Of a DNA stretch of 36,451 bases, positions 18,234 through 26,243 are shown piece after piece. Position 1 is the stretch's first letter, and each line of letters begins with the position of its first letter. Source of the stretch: Flavobacteriales bacterium (lineage in GTDB: Bacteria > Bacteroidota > Bacteroidia > Flavobacteriales_D > Sanyastnellaceae). The stretch is from contig JAQWQB010000029.1 in NCBI GenBank assembly GCA_029245065.1, positions 1 through 36,451 of the forward strand, in the 5' to 3' direction. The notes under the pieces are model-generated. The model was given only the letters and a program-made list of their open reading frames with translations. It made no database searches and had not been told where the DNA came from. Both the position numbers and the translations under genes were made by a program.

Positions 18234-18878
18234 ATGGAGAATCAAGAGCAAGTAATGACATATAACAGTGAGCGCACTGACCTTATCATTCCTGAATACG
18301 GGAGAAGTATTCACAACATGGTCAATTTTGCACTATCTGTTTCTGATAGAGAAGAGCGAAATAAAGTGGCCAAAGCTATCATCAGTGTTATGGGGCAACT
18401 GTTCCCTTACTTGCGTGACATTGAAGACTTCAACCACAAATTGTGGGATCACCTTCATATCATGGCTGACTTCAAACTTGATGTAGATAGTCCCTACCCA
18501 AAGCCTGAAGCCGAGACGTTCGCCTCCAAGCCTGATCAAATTGCTTATCCCGGTTCCCGAATTCGTTTTGGGCACTACGGAAAGATCGTTCAGGAAATGA
18601 TTGCGAAAGCTTCTGACATGGAAGACGGTGAGGAAAAGACCGCATTTACTGCTGCCATTGCCAACCTAATGAAGAAGCACTACGTGATGTATAACCGTAG
18701 TTCTGTCGAAGACAAGGTAATTGTTCAGCAAATTGGGGAACTCTCAAATGGCAAGCTGTCAATTGATGAAAACATTGAACTGATATCGGCTCAGGAAATC
18801 ATCAAAACATTCGGGAAAGTTCAGACTTCAAGCAACAAAAAGAAGTCGAACAAAAAGAAATCACACAAGAAGCGCTAA
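18234..18878 (+). CDS. DUF4290 family protein
   Basis: Uncharacterised cytoplasmic protein, 214 residues, of the Bacteroidota-specific DUF4290 family. Recognisable features are the N-terminal YNSERTDLIIPEYGRSIHNMV, a helical region with VMGQLFPYLRDIEDFNHKLWDHLHIM, and RIRFGHYGKIVQEMI. The last 15 residues are very basic (KKKSNKKKSHKKR), possibly binding nucleic acid or membrane. No signal peptide or membrane segment is seen. It stands just upstream of murA on the same strand, a linkage I know from other members of the phylum, so a role tied to envelope synthesis is possible but unproven. Confidence 0.88.
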   Translation: MENQEQVMTYNSERTDLIIPEYGRSIHNMVNFALSVSDREERNKVAKAIISVMGQLFPYLRDIEDFNHKLWDHLHIMADFKLDVDSPYPKPEAETFASKPDQIAYPGSRIRFGHYGKIVQEMIAKASDMEDGEEKTAFTAAIANLMKKHYVMYNRSSVEDKVIVQQIGELSNGKLSIDENIELISAQEIIKTFGKVQTSSNKKKSNKKKSHKKR

Positions 18879-18994
18879 TTCCAGAAATCCACCAGCGCAT
18901 CCCGTTTCCATTCTTAATTGTCAATAAGTTTTACGCTTCTTGCTAGAACGAGCGACACTTATTAAAATCTTCCGCTCTGAAAAGAAATGGAAAA

Positions 18995-20299
18995 ATGGGA
19001 ACTTTTGTAATTCAAGGCGGACATACGCTAAGCGGAGAAATTCAACCTCAAGGAGCTAAAAACGAGGCACTTCAAATTATTAGTGCTGTACTGTTAACTC
19101 CGGAAAAGGTCACCATCTCCAATTTACCAGACATCGTAGACATCAACAAACTCATTGACCTTCTTGGCTCAATGGGGGTTAAAATCGATCGGGTATCTAG
19201 AGACACATGCACTTTTCAAGCTGACGAAGTCAATATAGATTACCTCGTTTCAGACGAATTCAAATCAAAGGGAGCTAGTCTACGAGGTTCCATCATGGTC
19301 GTTGGACCTTTACTTTCTCGATTCGGAAAAGGCTACATCCCACGTCCGGGAGGAGATAAAATTGGGCGAAGAAGGTTGGATACACACTTCATTGGTTTCC
19401 AAGAGTTAGGGGCGAAATTCTCCTACGACCCGAAAGAAAGTTTTTACCGTGCTGAAGCAGACAGGCTCAAGGGAGCATACATGCTTTTGGATGAAGCTTC
19501 GGTAACCGGTACCGCCAATATTGTAATGGCCGCCTCTCTGGCTGAAGGCACAACAACCATTTACAATGCAGCATGCGAGCCTTACTTACAGCAACTCTGC
19601 AAGATGATCAATCGCATGGGAGGTAAAATCTCAGGCATTGGCTCTAATCTGCTCACCATTGAGGGTGTTGATTCACTTGGAGGAACAGAGCACCGCTGCC
19701 TACCAGACATGATTGAAATTGGATCTTTCATTGGTCTTGCAGCTATGACGAACAGTGAAATCACCATTAAGAACACAGCCTACGACGAACTGGGTGTGAT
19801 TCCAAAGACCTTTTCTAGATTAGGTATCAAAATGGAAAGAAGGGGCGATGATATTTATATTCCCCAGCAGGACGCTTATGAAATTGAAAGCTTCATAGAT
19901 GGATCCATTCTGACCATTGCAGATGCACCTTGGCCAGGACTAACACCTGATTTACTTTCAATTCTTCTTGTAACTGCTACTCAGGCGAAAGGATCTTGCC
20001 TCATTCATCAAAAGATGTTTGAAAGCAGACTGTTCTTTACCGATAAGCTCATTGACATGGGGGCTCAGATCATTTTGTGTGATCCTCACAGAGCAACTGT
20101 CATTGGTTTGGAACGAAAAACAGCATTGAGAGGCGTTACAATGACTTCTCCTGATATTAGAGCTGGAGTATCATTGCTAATTGCAGCACTTTCTGCTGAT
20201 GGTGAAAGTCGAATTCATAACATTGAGCAAATCGACAGAGGTTATCAGAACATCGAAGCTCGTCTAAAAGCATTGGGTGCGAAGCTTGAGCGAATCTAA
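18995..20299 (+). CDS. murA: UDP-N-acetylglucosamine 1-carboxyvinyltransferase MurA, Cys-to-Asp form
   Basis: First committed enzyme of peptidoglycan synthesis. It transfers enolpyruvate from PEP to UDP-N-acetylglucosamine in the cytoplasm. 434 residues. Signatures are QGAKNEALQIISAVLL with the UDP-sugar-binding Lys-Asn, RGSIMVVGPLLSRFG, PRPGGDKIGRRRLDTHF, and SVTGTANIVMAASLAEG. The catalytic-loop Cys (Cys115 in E. coli) is replaced by Asp121, encoded at 19355-19357. This exchange is known to leave activity and to make MurA insensitive to fosfomycin. The ATG gives the family start MGTFVIQGG. A 7-codon out-of-frame ORF overlaps the start (18987-19010). Confidence 0.97.
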   Translation: MGTFVIQGGHTLSGEIQPQGAKNEALQIISAVLLTPEKVTISNLPDIVDINKLIDLLGSMGVKIDRVSRDTCTFQADEVNIDYLVSDEFKSKGASLRGSIMVVGPLLSRFGKGYIPRPGGDKIGRRRLDTHFIGFQELGAKFSYDPKESFYRAEADRLKGAYMLLDEASVTGTANIVMAASLAEGTTTIYNAACEPYLQQLCKMINRMGGKISGIGSNLLTIEGVDSLGGTEHRCLPDMIEIGSFIGLAAMTNSEITIKNTAYDELGVIPKTFSRLGIKMERRGDDIYIPQQDAYEIESFIDGSILTIADAPWPGLTPDLLSILLVTATQAKGSCLIHQKMFESRLFFTDKLIDMGAQIILCDPHRATVIGLERKTALRGVTMTSPDIRAGVSLLIAALSADGESRIHNIEQIDRGYQNIEARLKALGAKLERI

Positions 20300-20395
20300 A
20301 TTCACATTAATTGGATGAATACGTGATGACTTACAAGCAACCCTTGTTCGATCTTTGCGTTAGATTTTAGAAATACCATCATCTTGGAATGATTA

Positions 20396-20426
20396 TTGGA
20401 ACTCGGTGGTCGTATTTATATCTTTA
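20396..20426 (+). promoter_or_regulatory. candidate promoter of the thioredoxin-like gene
   Basis: TTG (20396-20398), a 20-base spacer and TATCTTTA (20419-20426), which is 7 of 8 to TAnnTTTG. The predicted start is near 20431, giving a leader of about 15 bases. This supports ATG 20446 over earlier in-frame starts. Confidence 0.55.
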
Positions 20427-20445
20427 CAAGCAAACACAATCAGTG

Positions 20446-21015
20446 ATGAAAAAGAAATTAGTAATTCTAGGGGCAGCAGCTGCGATCGCATTCGGATTCG
20501 GATGGAACCATAACACTTCTGCTCCATCAATAGATAACAACACTACGGAAGCACTTGTCGTTGGAACCAATGTTGGAGAAAAAGCTCCTGAGATTTCAAT
20601 GAATACGCCAGACGGCAAAACCATGAACCTTTCAGATTTCAAAGGGCAGATGGTTCTTATTGACTTTTGGGCTTCTTGGTGCGGACCTTGCAGACGTGAA
20701 AATCCAAATGTAGTTCGCGCTTACAACAAGTACCAGGATGCAAAATTCAAAGATGCCAAAGGGTTTACAGTATTGAGTGTTTCTCTTGACAAGAACGCTG
20801 ATTCATGGAATAAGGCCATTAGTCAAGACAACCTCGTTTGGAAAAACCACGTTTCTGACCTACAAGGATGGAAAAACGCGGCGGCACAAAAGTACGGTGT
20901 ATCTTCTATCCCAATGAGTTTCTTGATAGACGAAAACGGGGTGATCGTAGCGAAAAACCTTCGAGGACAAGAACTTGACAGACACATCGATCAGTATGTG
21001 AAGTCATTCAAATAA
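20446..21015 (+). CDS. TlpA/ResA-like thiol-disulfide oxidoreductase
   Basis: Membrane-anchored or exported thioredoxin-fold protein, 189 residues, likely handling disulfides outside the cytoplasm, for example in cytochrome c maturation or oxidative defence. An N-terminal hydrophobic segment (KKKLVILGAAAAIAFGFGW, residues 2-20) acts as signal or anchor. The fold follows from about residue 44: APEISMNTPDGKTMNLSDFKG, then WASWCGPCRREN with the redox pair Cys79/Cys82, and the cis-Pro loop SIPMSFLIDENG (Pro156). ATG 20446 is chosen because it begins the signal segment. A strong terminator follows, so it is monocistronic. Confidence 0.92.
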   Translation: MKKKLVILGAAAAIAFGFGWNHNTSAPSIDNNTTEALVVGTNVGEKAPEISMNTPDGKTMNLSDFKGQMVLIDFWASWCGPCRRENPNVVRAYNKYQDAKFKDAKGFTVLSVSLDKNADSWNKAISQDNLVWKNHVSDLQGWKNAAAQKYGVSSIPMSFLIDENGVIVAKNLRGQELDRHIDQYVKSFK

Positions 21016-21037
21016 GCTTAGGAAATTCACTTTTCCC

Positions 21038-21066
21038 AAAAGGCGGCTCAATGAGTCGCCTTTTTT
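21038..21066 (+). terminator. intrinsic terminator after the thioredoxin-like gene
   Basis: A 12-bp stem AAAAGGCGGCTC / GAGTCGCCTTTT with one G-U pair and a 3-base AAT loop runs into a T tract ending at 21066. The flanking A and T runs may make it work on both strands. Confidence 0.9.
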
Positions 21067-21083
21067 CGTTTCTATACGTCACT

Positions 21084-21117
21084 TTGTCAATTCGTTCAAA
21101 GAACATCAGTATTTTTG
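21084..21117 (+). promoter_or_regulatory. candidate promoter of grpE-dnaJ
   Basis: TATTTTTG (21110-21117) matches TAnnTTTG fully. The nearest TTG (21084-21086) is 23 bases upstream, longer than the usual 19-20. The predicted start is near 21122, leaving a leader of about 100 bases that contains two inverted repeats. Confidence 0.5.
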
Positions 21118-21127
21118 CCACCATTCT

Positions 21128-21177
21128 GACAGATTGTCCTGTCTAAAACGCTTGGCAAACTTTTTGACCTGTGCCAA
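21128..21177 (+). repeat. two inverted repeats in the grpE leader
   Basis: First, GACAG (21128-21132) and CTGTC (21139-21143) flank 6 bases, with a nested GACA-GAT-TGTC. Second, TTGGCA (21152-21157) and TGCCAA (21172-21177) flank 14 bases. Both lie between the candidate -7 box and grpE. They could be operators or RNA structures controlling a heat-shock operon. I do not recognise CIRCE or another named element. Confidence 0.35.
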
Positions 21178-21223
21178 TTGCGATTAATTCGAACGAATAG
21201 AACCGAACGAAAAAGCACACGAA

Positions 21224-21766
21224 ATGAAAGACGAACAGACTACAGAACAGCAAAACGAGGAGAACAACGAAGGTCAAGCGACCAACGTTGAAGAAACAAC
21301 CGAGGATCAGAAGATGAGCCCAGAAGAGAAATTAGGCGCTGAAGTAGCAGAATTGAAAGACAAGTACGCTCGACTATATGCCGAGTTTGACAACTTCCGT
21401 AAACGTACTTCCCGCGAACGCGTGGAACTTATCAAAAGTGCGGGATCAGATGTTATCTCTGAAATGTTGCCTGTACTTGACGATTTCGATCGTGCCATCA
21501 AGGCAAACGAAACCAATGAGGACATCAACGCGGTGAAAGAAGGATTCACCTTAATTAGAACAAAGTTGAACCACACTTTAGAAGGAAAAGGGTTGAAGCC
21601 TATGAATAGCATGGAACAACCATTCGATACCGAATACCATGAAGCAATCACCAACATTCCTGCTCCAACAGAAGAGCTGAAAGGAAAAGTGGTTGATGTG
21701 GTAACAACGGGGTATTTCCTAAACGAAAACGTACTGCGCTACGCTCAAGTAGTTGTTGGCCAGTAA
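21224..21766 (+). CDS. grpE: nucleotide exchange factor GrpE
   Basis: GrpE releases ADP from DnaK in the cytoplasmic Hsp70 cycle. 180 residues. The N-terminus is acidic and unstructured (about 1-40, many Glu, Gln and Asn). A long coiled-coil helix follows (ELKDKYARLYAEFDNFRKRTSRER). The beta-domain has the family's EQPFDTEYHEAI and VVTTGYFLNENVLRYAQVVV. dnaJ begins 12 bases downstream, so the two are cotranscribed. dnaK and hrcA are not in this window. Confidence 0.97.
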   Translation: MKDEQTTEQQNEENNEGQATNVEETTEDQKMSPEEKLGAEVAELKDKYARLYAEFDNFRKRTSRERVELIKSAGSDVISEMLPVLDDFDRAIKANETNEDINAVKEGFTLIRTKLNHTLEGKGLKPMNSMEQPFDTEYHEAITNIPAPTEELKGKVVDVVTTGYFLNENVLRYAQVVVGQ

Positions 21767-21778
21767 CAAGAAAATAAG

Positions 21779-22912
21779 ATGGCAAAGAGGGATTATTACG
21801 ACGTACTTGGTGTAGCGAAAAATGCTTCTGAAAGCGAAATTAAAAAGGCTTACAGAAAACTTGCGCTTAAATTTCACCCAGACAAAAACCCTGACGATAA
21901 AGGTGCTGAAGAGAAATTCAAAGAAGCTGCAGAAGCTTATGAAGTGCTCAGCAATCAGCAAAAAAAGCAACGTTACGATCAGTTCGGACATGACGGTATG
22001 CGCGGCGGGCCTGGTGGGCCTGGTGGAGCTGGCGGCATGAACATGGATGACATCTTCTCTCAATTCGGCGATATTTTCGGCGGGTTCGGCGGTGGAGGTG
22101 GCTTCGGCGGATTTGGCGGCGGCGGTGGTCGTGGAGGAGCAAGACGTGTTCGTGGAACCAATCTACGTATCAAGGTCAAGCTCAATCTTGAAGACATCGT
22201 AAACGGCGTTCAAAAAAGAATCAAGGTGCTCAAACTTGTCCAAGCAGACGGCGTTAAGTACAGCGATTGTGCCACATGTGGTGGGTCCGGACAGGTGAGA
22301 CGAGTAACGAATACCTTCCTCGGACAAATGCAAACGGCTAGTACGTGCCCTACTTGCAACGGAACGGGAAAAACAGTTCATTCTAAGCCGAAAGACGCAG
22401 ATCAGAACGGACTCAAACGACAAGAAGAAGTAGTTACCATTGACATCCCTAAAGGAGTTGAAGATGGAATGACATTGAAAATGACTGGCAAAGGAAATGC
22501 CGGACCATTTGGTGGCATGCCTGGTGATTTACTTGTTGTGATAGAAGAGGAAGAACACGAAGTGCTCAAGCGCAATGGAAAAAATCTCCACTACGACTTG
22601 TACATTAACTTCATTGATGCAGCACTTGGCGCCTCAGCCGAAATCCCATTGGTGGAAGGAAAAGCGAAAATTAAAATCGAGCCGGGAACCCAAAGCGGTA
22701 AAATCGTTAGGTTACGTGGCAAAGGGCTTCCTTCTGTAGAGAGTTATGGCAATGGTGATTTGCTTGCAAACATCAATGTTTGGACTCCACAAACATTGAG
22801 CTCTGAAGAAAGAAAAACGCTTGAGAAACTGCGTGAATCTGAAAACTTCATCCCAAGCCCTTCTTCACGAGACAAAACATTCTTCCAAAAAATGAAAGAG
22901 ATGTTCTCTTAA
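21779..22912 (+). CDS. dnaJ: chaperone DnaJ with two-motif zinc region
   Basis: Hsp40 co-chaperone that delivers clients to DnaK and stimulates its ATPase. 377 residues. The J domain (1-70) has the HPD motif at 33-35. A Gly/Phe-rich linker spans about 75-122. The zinc region carries only two CxxCxGxG motifs, Cys164/Cys167 and Cys190/Cys193, instead of the four in E. coli DnaJ. The space where motif four would fall reads [12 protein letters not shown] with no Cys. The C-terminal substrate-binding domains include [19 protein letters not shown] and [17 protein letters not shown]. The reduced form occurs in flavobacteria to my knowledge. A strong terminator follows. Confidence 0.96.
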   Translation: MAKRDYYDVLGVAKNASESEIKKAYRKLALKFHPDKNPDDKGAEEKFKEAAEAYEVLSNQQKKQRYDQFGHDGMRGGPGGPGGAGGMNMDDIFSQFGDIFGGFGGGGGFGGFGGGGGRGGARRVRGTNLRIKVKLNLEDIVNGVQKRIKVLKLVQADGVKYSDCATCGGSGQVRRVTNTFLGQMQTASTCPTCNGTGKTVHSKPKDADQNGLKRQEEVVTIDIPKGVEDGMTLKMTGKGNAGPFGGMPGDLLVVIEEEEHEVLKRNGKNLHYDLYINFIDAALGASAEIPLVEGKAKIKIEPGTQSGKIVRLRGKGLPSVESYGNGDLLANINVWTPQTLSSEERKTLEKLRESENFIPSPSSRDKTFFQKMKEMFS

Positions 22913-22934
22913 TTCATTTTGACCACTGAACACG

Positions 22935-22975
22935 AAAATGGTGCGTTGCTCTTATTTAAGTAGCGCACCATTTTT
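22935..22975 (+). terminator. strong intrinsic terminator after dnaJ
   Basis: A perfect 11-bp arm pair AAAATGGTGCG / CGCACCATTTT extends inward by five more pairs (two of them G-U). The loop is 8 bases and the T run reaches 22975. The next gene's -7 box starts 8 bases later. Confidence 0.92.
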
Positions 22976-22982
22976 CTTTGAC

Positions 22983-22990
22983 TACTTTTG
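22983..22990 (+). promoter_or_regulatory. -7 element of the ABC-ppx-regulator operon
   Basis: TACTTTTG matches TAnnTTTG fully and lies 16 bases before the ATG at 23007, giving a leader of about 12 bases. No TTG is at the -33 distance. Confidence 0.55.
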
Positions 22991-23006
22991 CCTTAGACTT
23001 GAACTT

Positions 23007-23933
23007 ATGAACGCAATAGAAGCAAAATCTATTTCCAAATCTTACGCTGATCACATAGCACTTTCAGATGTTAGCATTACGGTTCCTGAACAAAGCGTAT
23101 TCGGTTTGTTAGGCCCCAATGGCGCGGGAAAAACATCCCTGATTAGAATCATCAATCAAATCACTGGGCCCGACTCAGGTGAAATTAAACTCTTCGGAGA
23201 GCCCCTCAACAAGGAACACGTTGGAATGATAGGTTACTTGCCTGAGGAAAGAGGCCTCTACAAGAAGATGAAAGTGGGCGAGCAATCCATTTACCTCGCT
23301 CAGCTCAAAGGCATGTCAAAGCAAGAAGCCAAACGAAAACTAAAGGTTTGGTTTGAGCGGCTCGAAATTGGCGATTGGTGGAATAAAAAAGTCGAAGAGC
23401 TAAGTAAAGGAATGGCGCAAAAGGTTCAATTTGTAACAACTGTTCTTCATGAACCTAAATTGCTCATTTTAGATGAGCCGTTTAGTGGTTTCGACCCTAT
23501 TAACACGGCACTCATTCGACAAGAAATTATGCGCCTTAGAGATGAAGGATCAACCATAATACTCTCCACGCACAACATGGCCTCTGTAGAAGAGATCTGT
23601 GACAATATCGCACTCATAAATCAGTCTAAAGTGATCCTAGAAGGAAGTGTAAGCGAAGTGCAAAACCGCTATCATGCCAATGAGTACTTGCTCCGTTTCG
23701 AAGGAAATATGGTTGGTTTCACGAATGCGCTTTGGACCAACTTCGAGCTCATAACGAAGAAATCCGAAAAAGACCAACACGAAGCCATCATTAAGATCCG
23801 AGAAGGGAAAAATCTAAATGACCTGCTGCTGGCTGTTGCGCCAGAAGTTCAATTGATTGAAGCACGTCCGCACACACCCTCTATGAATGACATTTTCATC
23901 ACAGCGGTTAACCTTGAAAAAGAAAAGTCATGA
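23007..23933 (+). CDS. ABC transporter ATP-binding protein (NatA-like, DUF4162 C-terminus)
   Basis: ATPase subunit of an ABC-2 exporter, 308 residues. Walker A is GPNGAGKT (36-43), the signature is LSKGMAQ (132-138), Walker B is LLILDEP (152-158), and the switch His is His189 in STHNM. The Q-loop region reads YLPEERGLY, as in NatA-type proteins. After about residue 225 a DUF4162-like domain follows, with NDIFITAV near the end. The ATG at 23007 gives a proper NBD start; a longer in-frame start would lie upstream of the -7 box. It overlaps the permease gene by ATGA. The substrate is unknown; Na+ export is known for NatAB but not shown here. Confidence 0.93.
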   Translation: MNAIEAKSISKSYADHIALSDVSITVPEQSVFGLLGPNGAGKTSLIRIINQITGPDSGEIKLFGEPLNKEHVGMIGYLPEERGLYKKMKVGEQSIYLAQLKGMSKQEAKRKLKVWFERLEIGDWWNKKVEELSKGMAQKVQFVTTVLHEPKLLILDEPFSGFDPINTALIRQEIMRLRDEGSTIILSTHNMASVEEICDNIALINQSKVILEGSVSEVQNRYHANEYLLRFEGNMVGFTNALWTNFELITKKSEKDQHEAIIKIREGKNLNDLLLAVAPEVQLIEARPHTPSMNDIFITAVNLEKEKS

Positions 23934-25273
23934 ATAAAGTAATTCTTATCATCAAGCGCGAGTACTTGAGCAGAGTGAAGAAGCGCTCTTTCATTGTCAT
24001 GACCTTATTAGGACCGATCCTTTTTGCAGGACTCATGATTGCTGCTGTTTTTGTAACACAAGCAGATAGCGTTAAACACAAAATCATGGTCGTTGACGAT
24101 GACGGAGTGTTAACGCGTTACGACGAACAACGAGGCGTTTATGTCCCTACCTGTCTTGATTGCTTTCCCGACCGGGAAGATTTCAACTACTACTTCTCCC
24201 CTTATTACCCAGGAGACTCCATTGTAACAGAAGGAGACTACACCATGATTGTAGAGGTACTTAATGATGTCTTCAACATGCGAAAGGTACAATTGCTCTA
24301 TGAGAGTGTTCCAAGTATTACGGCCACATCCAGAATTGAAAGTGACCTTGAGAATGCCGTGGAACGTGCGAAAATCATGAGCGAAGAGTCCATTGATTAC
24401 CAAACCTACAAACGCATGAAAGTTGATCTTATGATCAACAAAGTGAACATAGAGAAAGGCGAAAACTCGTACGAACAAGAGCGCGCAGGAATTGGGAGCG
24501 CATTCTCGATCATCATTTTCTTCTTCATTTTTCTTTTCGGTGCCTACGTCATGAGAGGAATTATCGAAGAGAAGACGAGCAGAATTGTGGAAGTTATTAT
24601 CTCTTCTGTAAGGCCCTTTCAGCTAATGATGGGTAAGATCATCGGTATCGGATTTGTAGCCATCACTCAATTCTTGATTTGGGTGGCCTTTTCAGGTGTG
24701 ATTTGGCTGATCATTGGTGGGCTATTCGAAAGCGGCATGTTACAAGATAGCATGGCCATGGGGCAAGAGATGGATGCAGGCCAAGCAAATCTTGACTTCG
24801 AGACTTACATTCAGCAACAAGAAGGCTTCAACCTCTTGTTGGCTATCAACTGGGGCGTAATGCTTACCATGTTCGTTGTTTATTTCATTGGCGGCTACCT
24901 GCTTTATTCTGCGCTTTTTGCTGCCGTTGGTGCCGCAGTAGACAATGAGACAGACACCCAACAATTAATGACACCCATCATGCTACCATTGTTCTTCAGC
25001 TATGCGCTAGCTATTATGTCTGCAAGTAACCCAGAGGGTTTTGCCGCCACATTCTTCTCGTTCGTTCCTTTCTCATCTCCTATGGTTATGATGGTTCGAA
25101 TTGCTACTGATACAGTGGCTTGGTGGGAAGTAGCGCTATCGGTCGGAATTTTGGTTGCGACCTGTTGGCTAATGATTACCATCGCCGCAAGAATTTACCG
25201 CGTGGGAATCTTGATGTACGGAAAGAGACCAACCTACAAGGAATTGTGGAAATGGCTTTTCTACAAAGCTTAG
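23930..25273 (+). CDS. ABC-2 type permease (NatB-like)
   Basis: Membrane subunit of the exporter, 447 residues. A first membrane helix at about 22-43 is followed by a large extracytoplasmic domain (about 45-185). About five more helices follow, including AFSIIIFFFIFLFGAYV and GFVAITQFLIWVAFSGVIWL. The segment EEKTSRIVEVIISSVRPFQLMMGKI is a hallmark of this family. Its ATG lies inside the stop of the ATPase gene (ATGA), pointing to translational coupling. The Ppx-like gene begins 3 bases after its stop. Confidence 0.92.
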   Translation: MNKVILIIKREYLSRVKKRSFIVMTLLGPILFAGLMIAAVFVTQADSVKHKIMVVDDDGVLTRYDEQRGVYVPTCLDCFPDREDFNYYFSPYYPGDSIVTEGDYTMIVEVLNDVFNMRKVQLLYESVPSITATSRIESDLENAVERAKIMSEESIDYQTYKRMKVDLMINKVNIEKGENSYEQERAGIGSAFSIIIFFFIFLFGAYVMRGIIEEKTSRIVEVIISSVRPFQLMMGKIIGIGFVAITQFLIWVAFSGVIWLIIGGLFESGMLQDSMAMGQEMDAGQANLDFETYIQQQEGFNLLLAINWGVMLTMFVVYFIGGYLLYSALFAAVGAAVDNETDTQQLMTPIMLPLFFSYALAIMSASNPEGFAATFFSFVPFSSPMVMMVRIATDTVAWWEVALSVGILVATCWLMITIAARIYRVGILMYGKRPTYKELWKWLFYKA

Positions 25274-25276
25274 TGA

Positions 25277-26215
25277 ATGCGGATAGCAATTATAGACTGC
25301 GGGACCAACACATTCAATTTGCTCTTAAGTGAGCGACGAGATGCGGGGTGGCACACTTTGTTTAGTGCGAAAGTAGCGGTGAAGCTCGGGAAAGGAGGCA
25401 TGTCCAAGGGCATCATCACCGAAGAGCGAATTGCAAGGGCGGTAGATGCATTGAACACGCATTACAATACCATTCTCAATTTCAATGTCAAGCACGTTCG
25501 CATTTACGCAACCTCTGCCATTAGAGATGCTTCCAATGGTCATGAACTGGTAGCCATTGCGAAAAAGAAATTTGACTTCACTATTCAAGTCATCGATGGC
25601 GATCAAGAAGCAGAGCTCATTTTTAATGGTGTGAAGCAGACGGTTGATCTTACGGAAGAAAATGTCTTGGTAATGGACATAGGCGGAGGAAGTACCGAGT
25701 TTATCATCGGCAATAAGAATAGCATTCAATGGAAACTAAGCCTCCCACTAGGTGTTGCTCGTATTTTCGAATTCCTTTCTCCTTCAGACCCGATGACGAT
25801 GGACGAAAATGAAAAGCTAAATCAGTTCTTCGCCACGAACCTTTCCCAAGTAGCCGCCGCCTTGAAGAAACACCCTTGTAACACCTTAATAGGTTCATCG
25901 GGAAGCTTTGACACCCTGTTTGAGCTGAACAGTCAGCAACAAGAAGCGCCTATTCAGCGATTTACTTCGAACGACATTCCACTTGACGTATTCGCTCAGC
26001 TTCATGCTCAATTACTAGCCTCCACGAAAAGCGAACGGCTGCTAATGCCCGGTATGCTCCCCCTTCGCGTAGATTATATTGCACTTGCAACAGCACTGAT
26101 TGATTACATGATCAACACCTTCCAAATCAGCAAATTAATCCACTCAGATTACGCGCTCAAAGAAGGCGCACTCCAACTAGCGGCTTCTGAACTTCGTTCA
26201 TGGAATGAAAGTTGA
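25277..26215 (+). CDS. Ppx/GppA family exopolyphosphatase
   Basis: Cytoplasmic phosphatase of the Ppx/GppA group, which removes terminal phosphate from polyphosphate or from pppGpp. 312 residues, matching the short two-domain form; the C-terminal HD domain of E. coli Ppx is absent. Motifs are IDCGTNTFN (6-14), YATSAIRDASNG, the catalytic-Glu segment GDQEAELIFNG (108-118), and MDIGGGSTEF (133-142). It starts 3 bases after the permease stop, so the four genes probably form one transcript. Substrate choice cannot be decided from sequence. Confidence 0.92.
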   Translation: MRIAIIDCGTNTFNLLLSERRDAGWHTLFSAKVAVKLGKGGMSKGIITEERIARAVDALNTHYNTILNFNVKHVRIYATSAIRDASNGHELVAIAKKKFDFTIQVIDGDQEAELIFNGVKQTVDLTEENVLVMDIGGGSTEFIIGNKNSIQWKLSLPLGVARIFEFLSPSDPMTMDENEKLNQFFATNLSQVAAALKKHPCNTLIGSSGSFDTLFELNSQQQEAPIQRFTSNDIPLDVFAQLHAQLLASTKSERLLMPGMLPLRVDYIALATALIDYMINTFQISKLIHSDYALKEGALQLAASELRSWNES

Positions 26216-26223
26216 TACCTTCG
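26216..26223 (+). promoter_or_regulatory. possible internal promoter of the NtrC-type gene
   Basis: TACCTTCG is 7 of 8 to TAnnTTTG and lies 20 bases before the ATG at 26244. No TTG is at the right distance. It could give separate expression of the regulator within the operon. Confidence 0.3.
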
Positions 26224-26243
26224 TAGCATAAAGAAATTGAATT

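Noticed and set aside
21152-21177. TTGGCA...TGCCAA as a sigma-54 promoter
   Set aside because: Neither strand has the TGGC and TGC elements at the required spacing.
21719-22063. 114-codon minus-strand frame opposite dnaJ
   Set aside because: It lies opposite the J domain and Gly-rich linker; composition explains the open frame.
22070-22140. Short repeated GGCGG/GGTGG units that look like a repeat array
   Set aside because: They encode the Gly/Phe-rich linker of DnaJ and have no spacer structure, so this is not a CRISPR array or minisatellite.
24110-24478. 122-codon minus-strand frame inside the permease gene
   Set aside because: It is opposite the extracytoplasmic domain of a gene with clear ATGA coupling to the ATPase gene.
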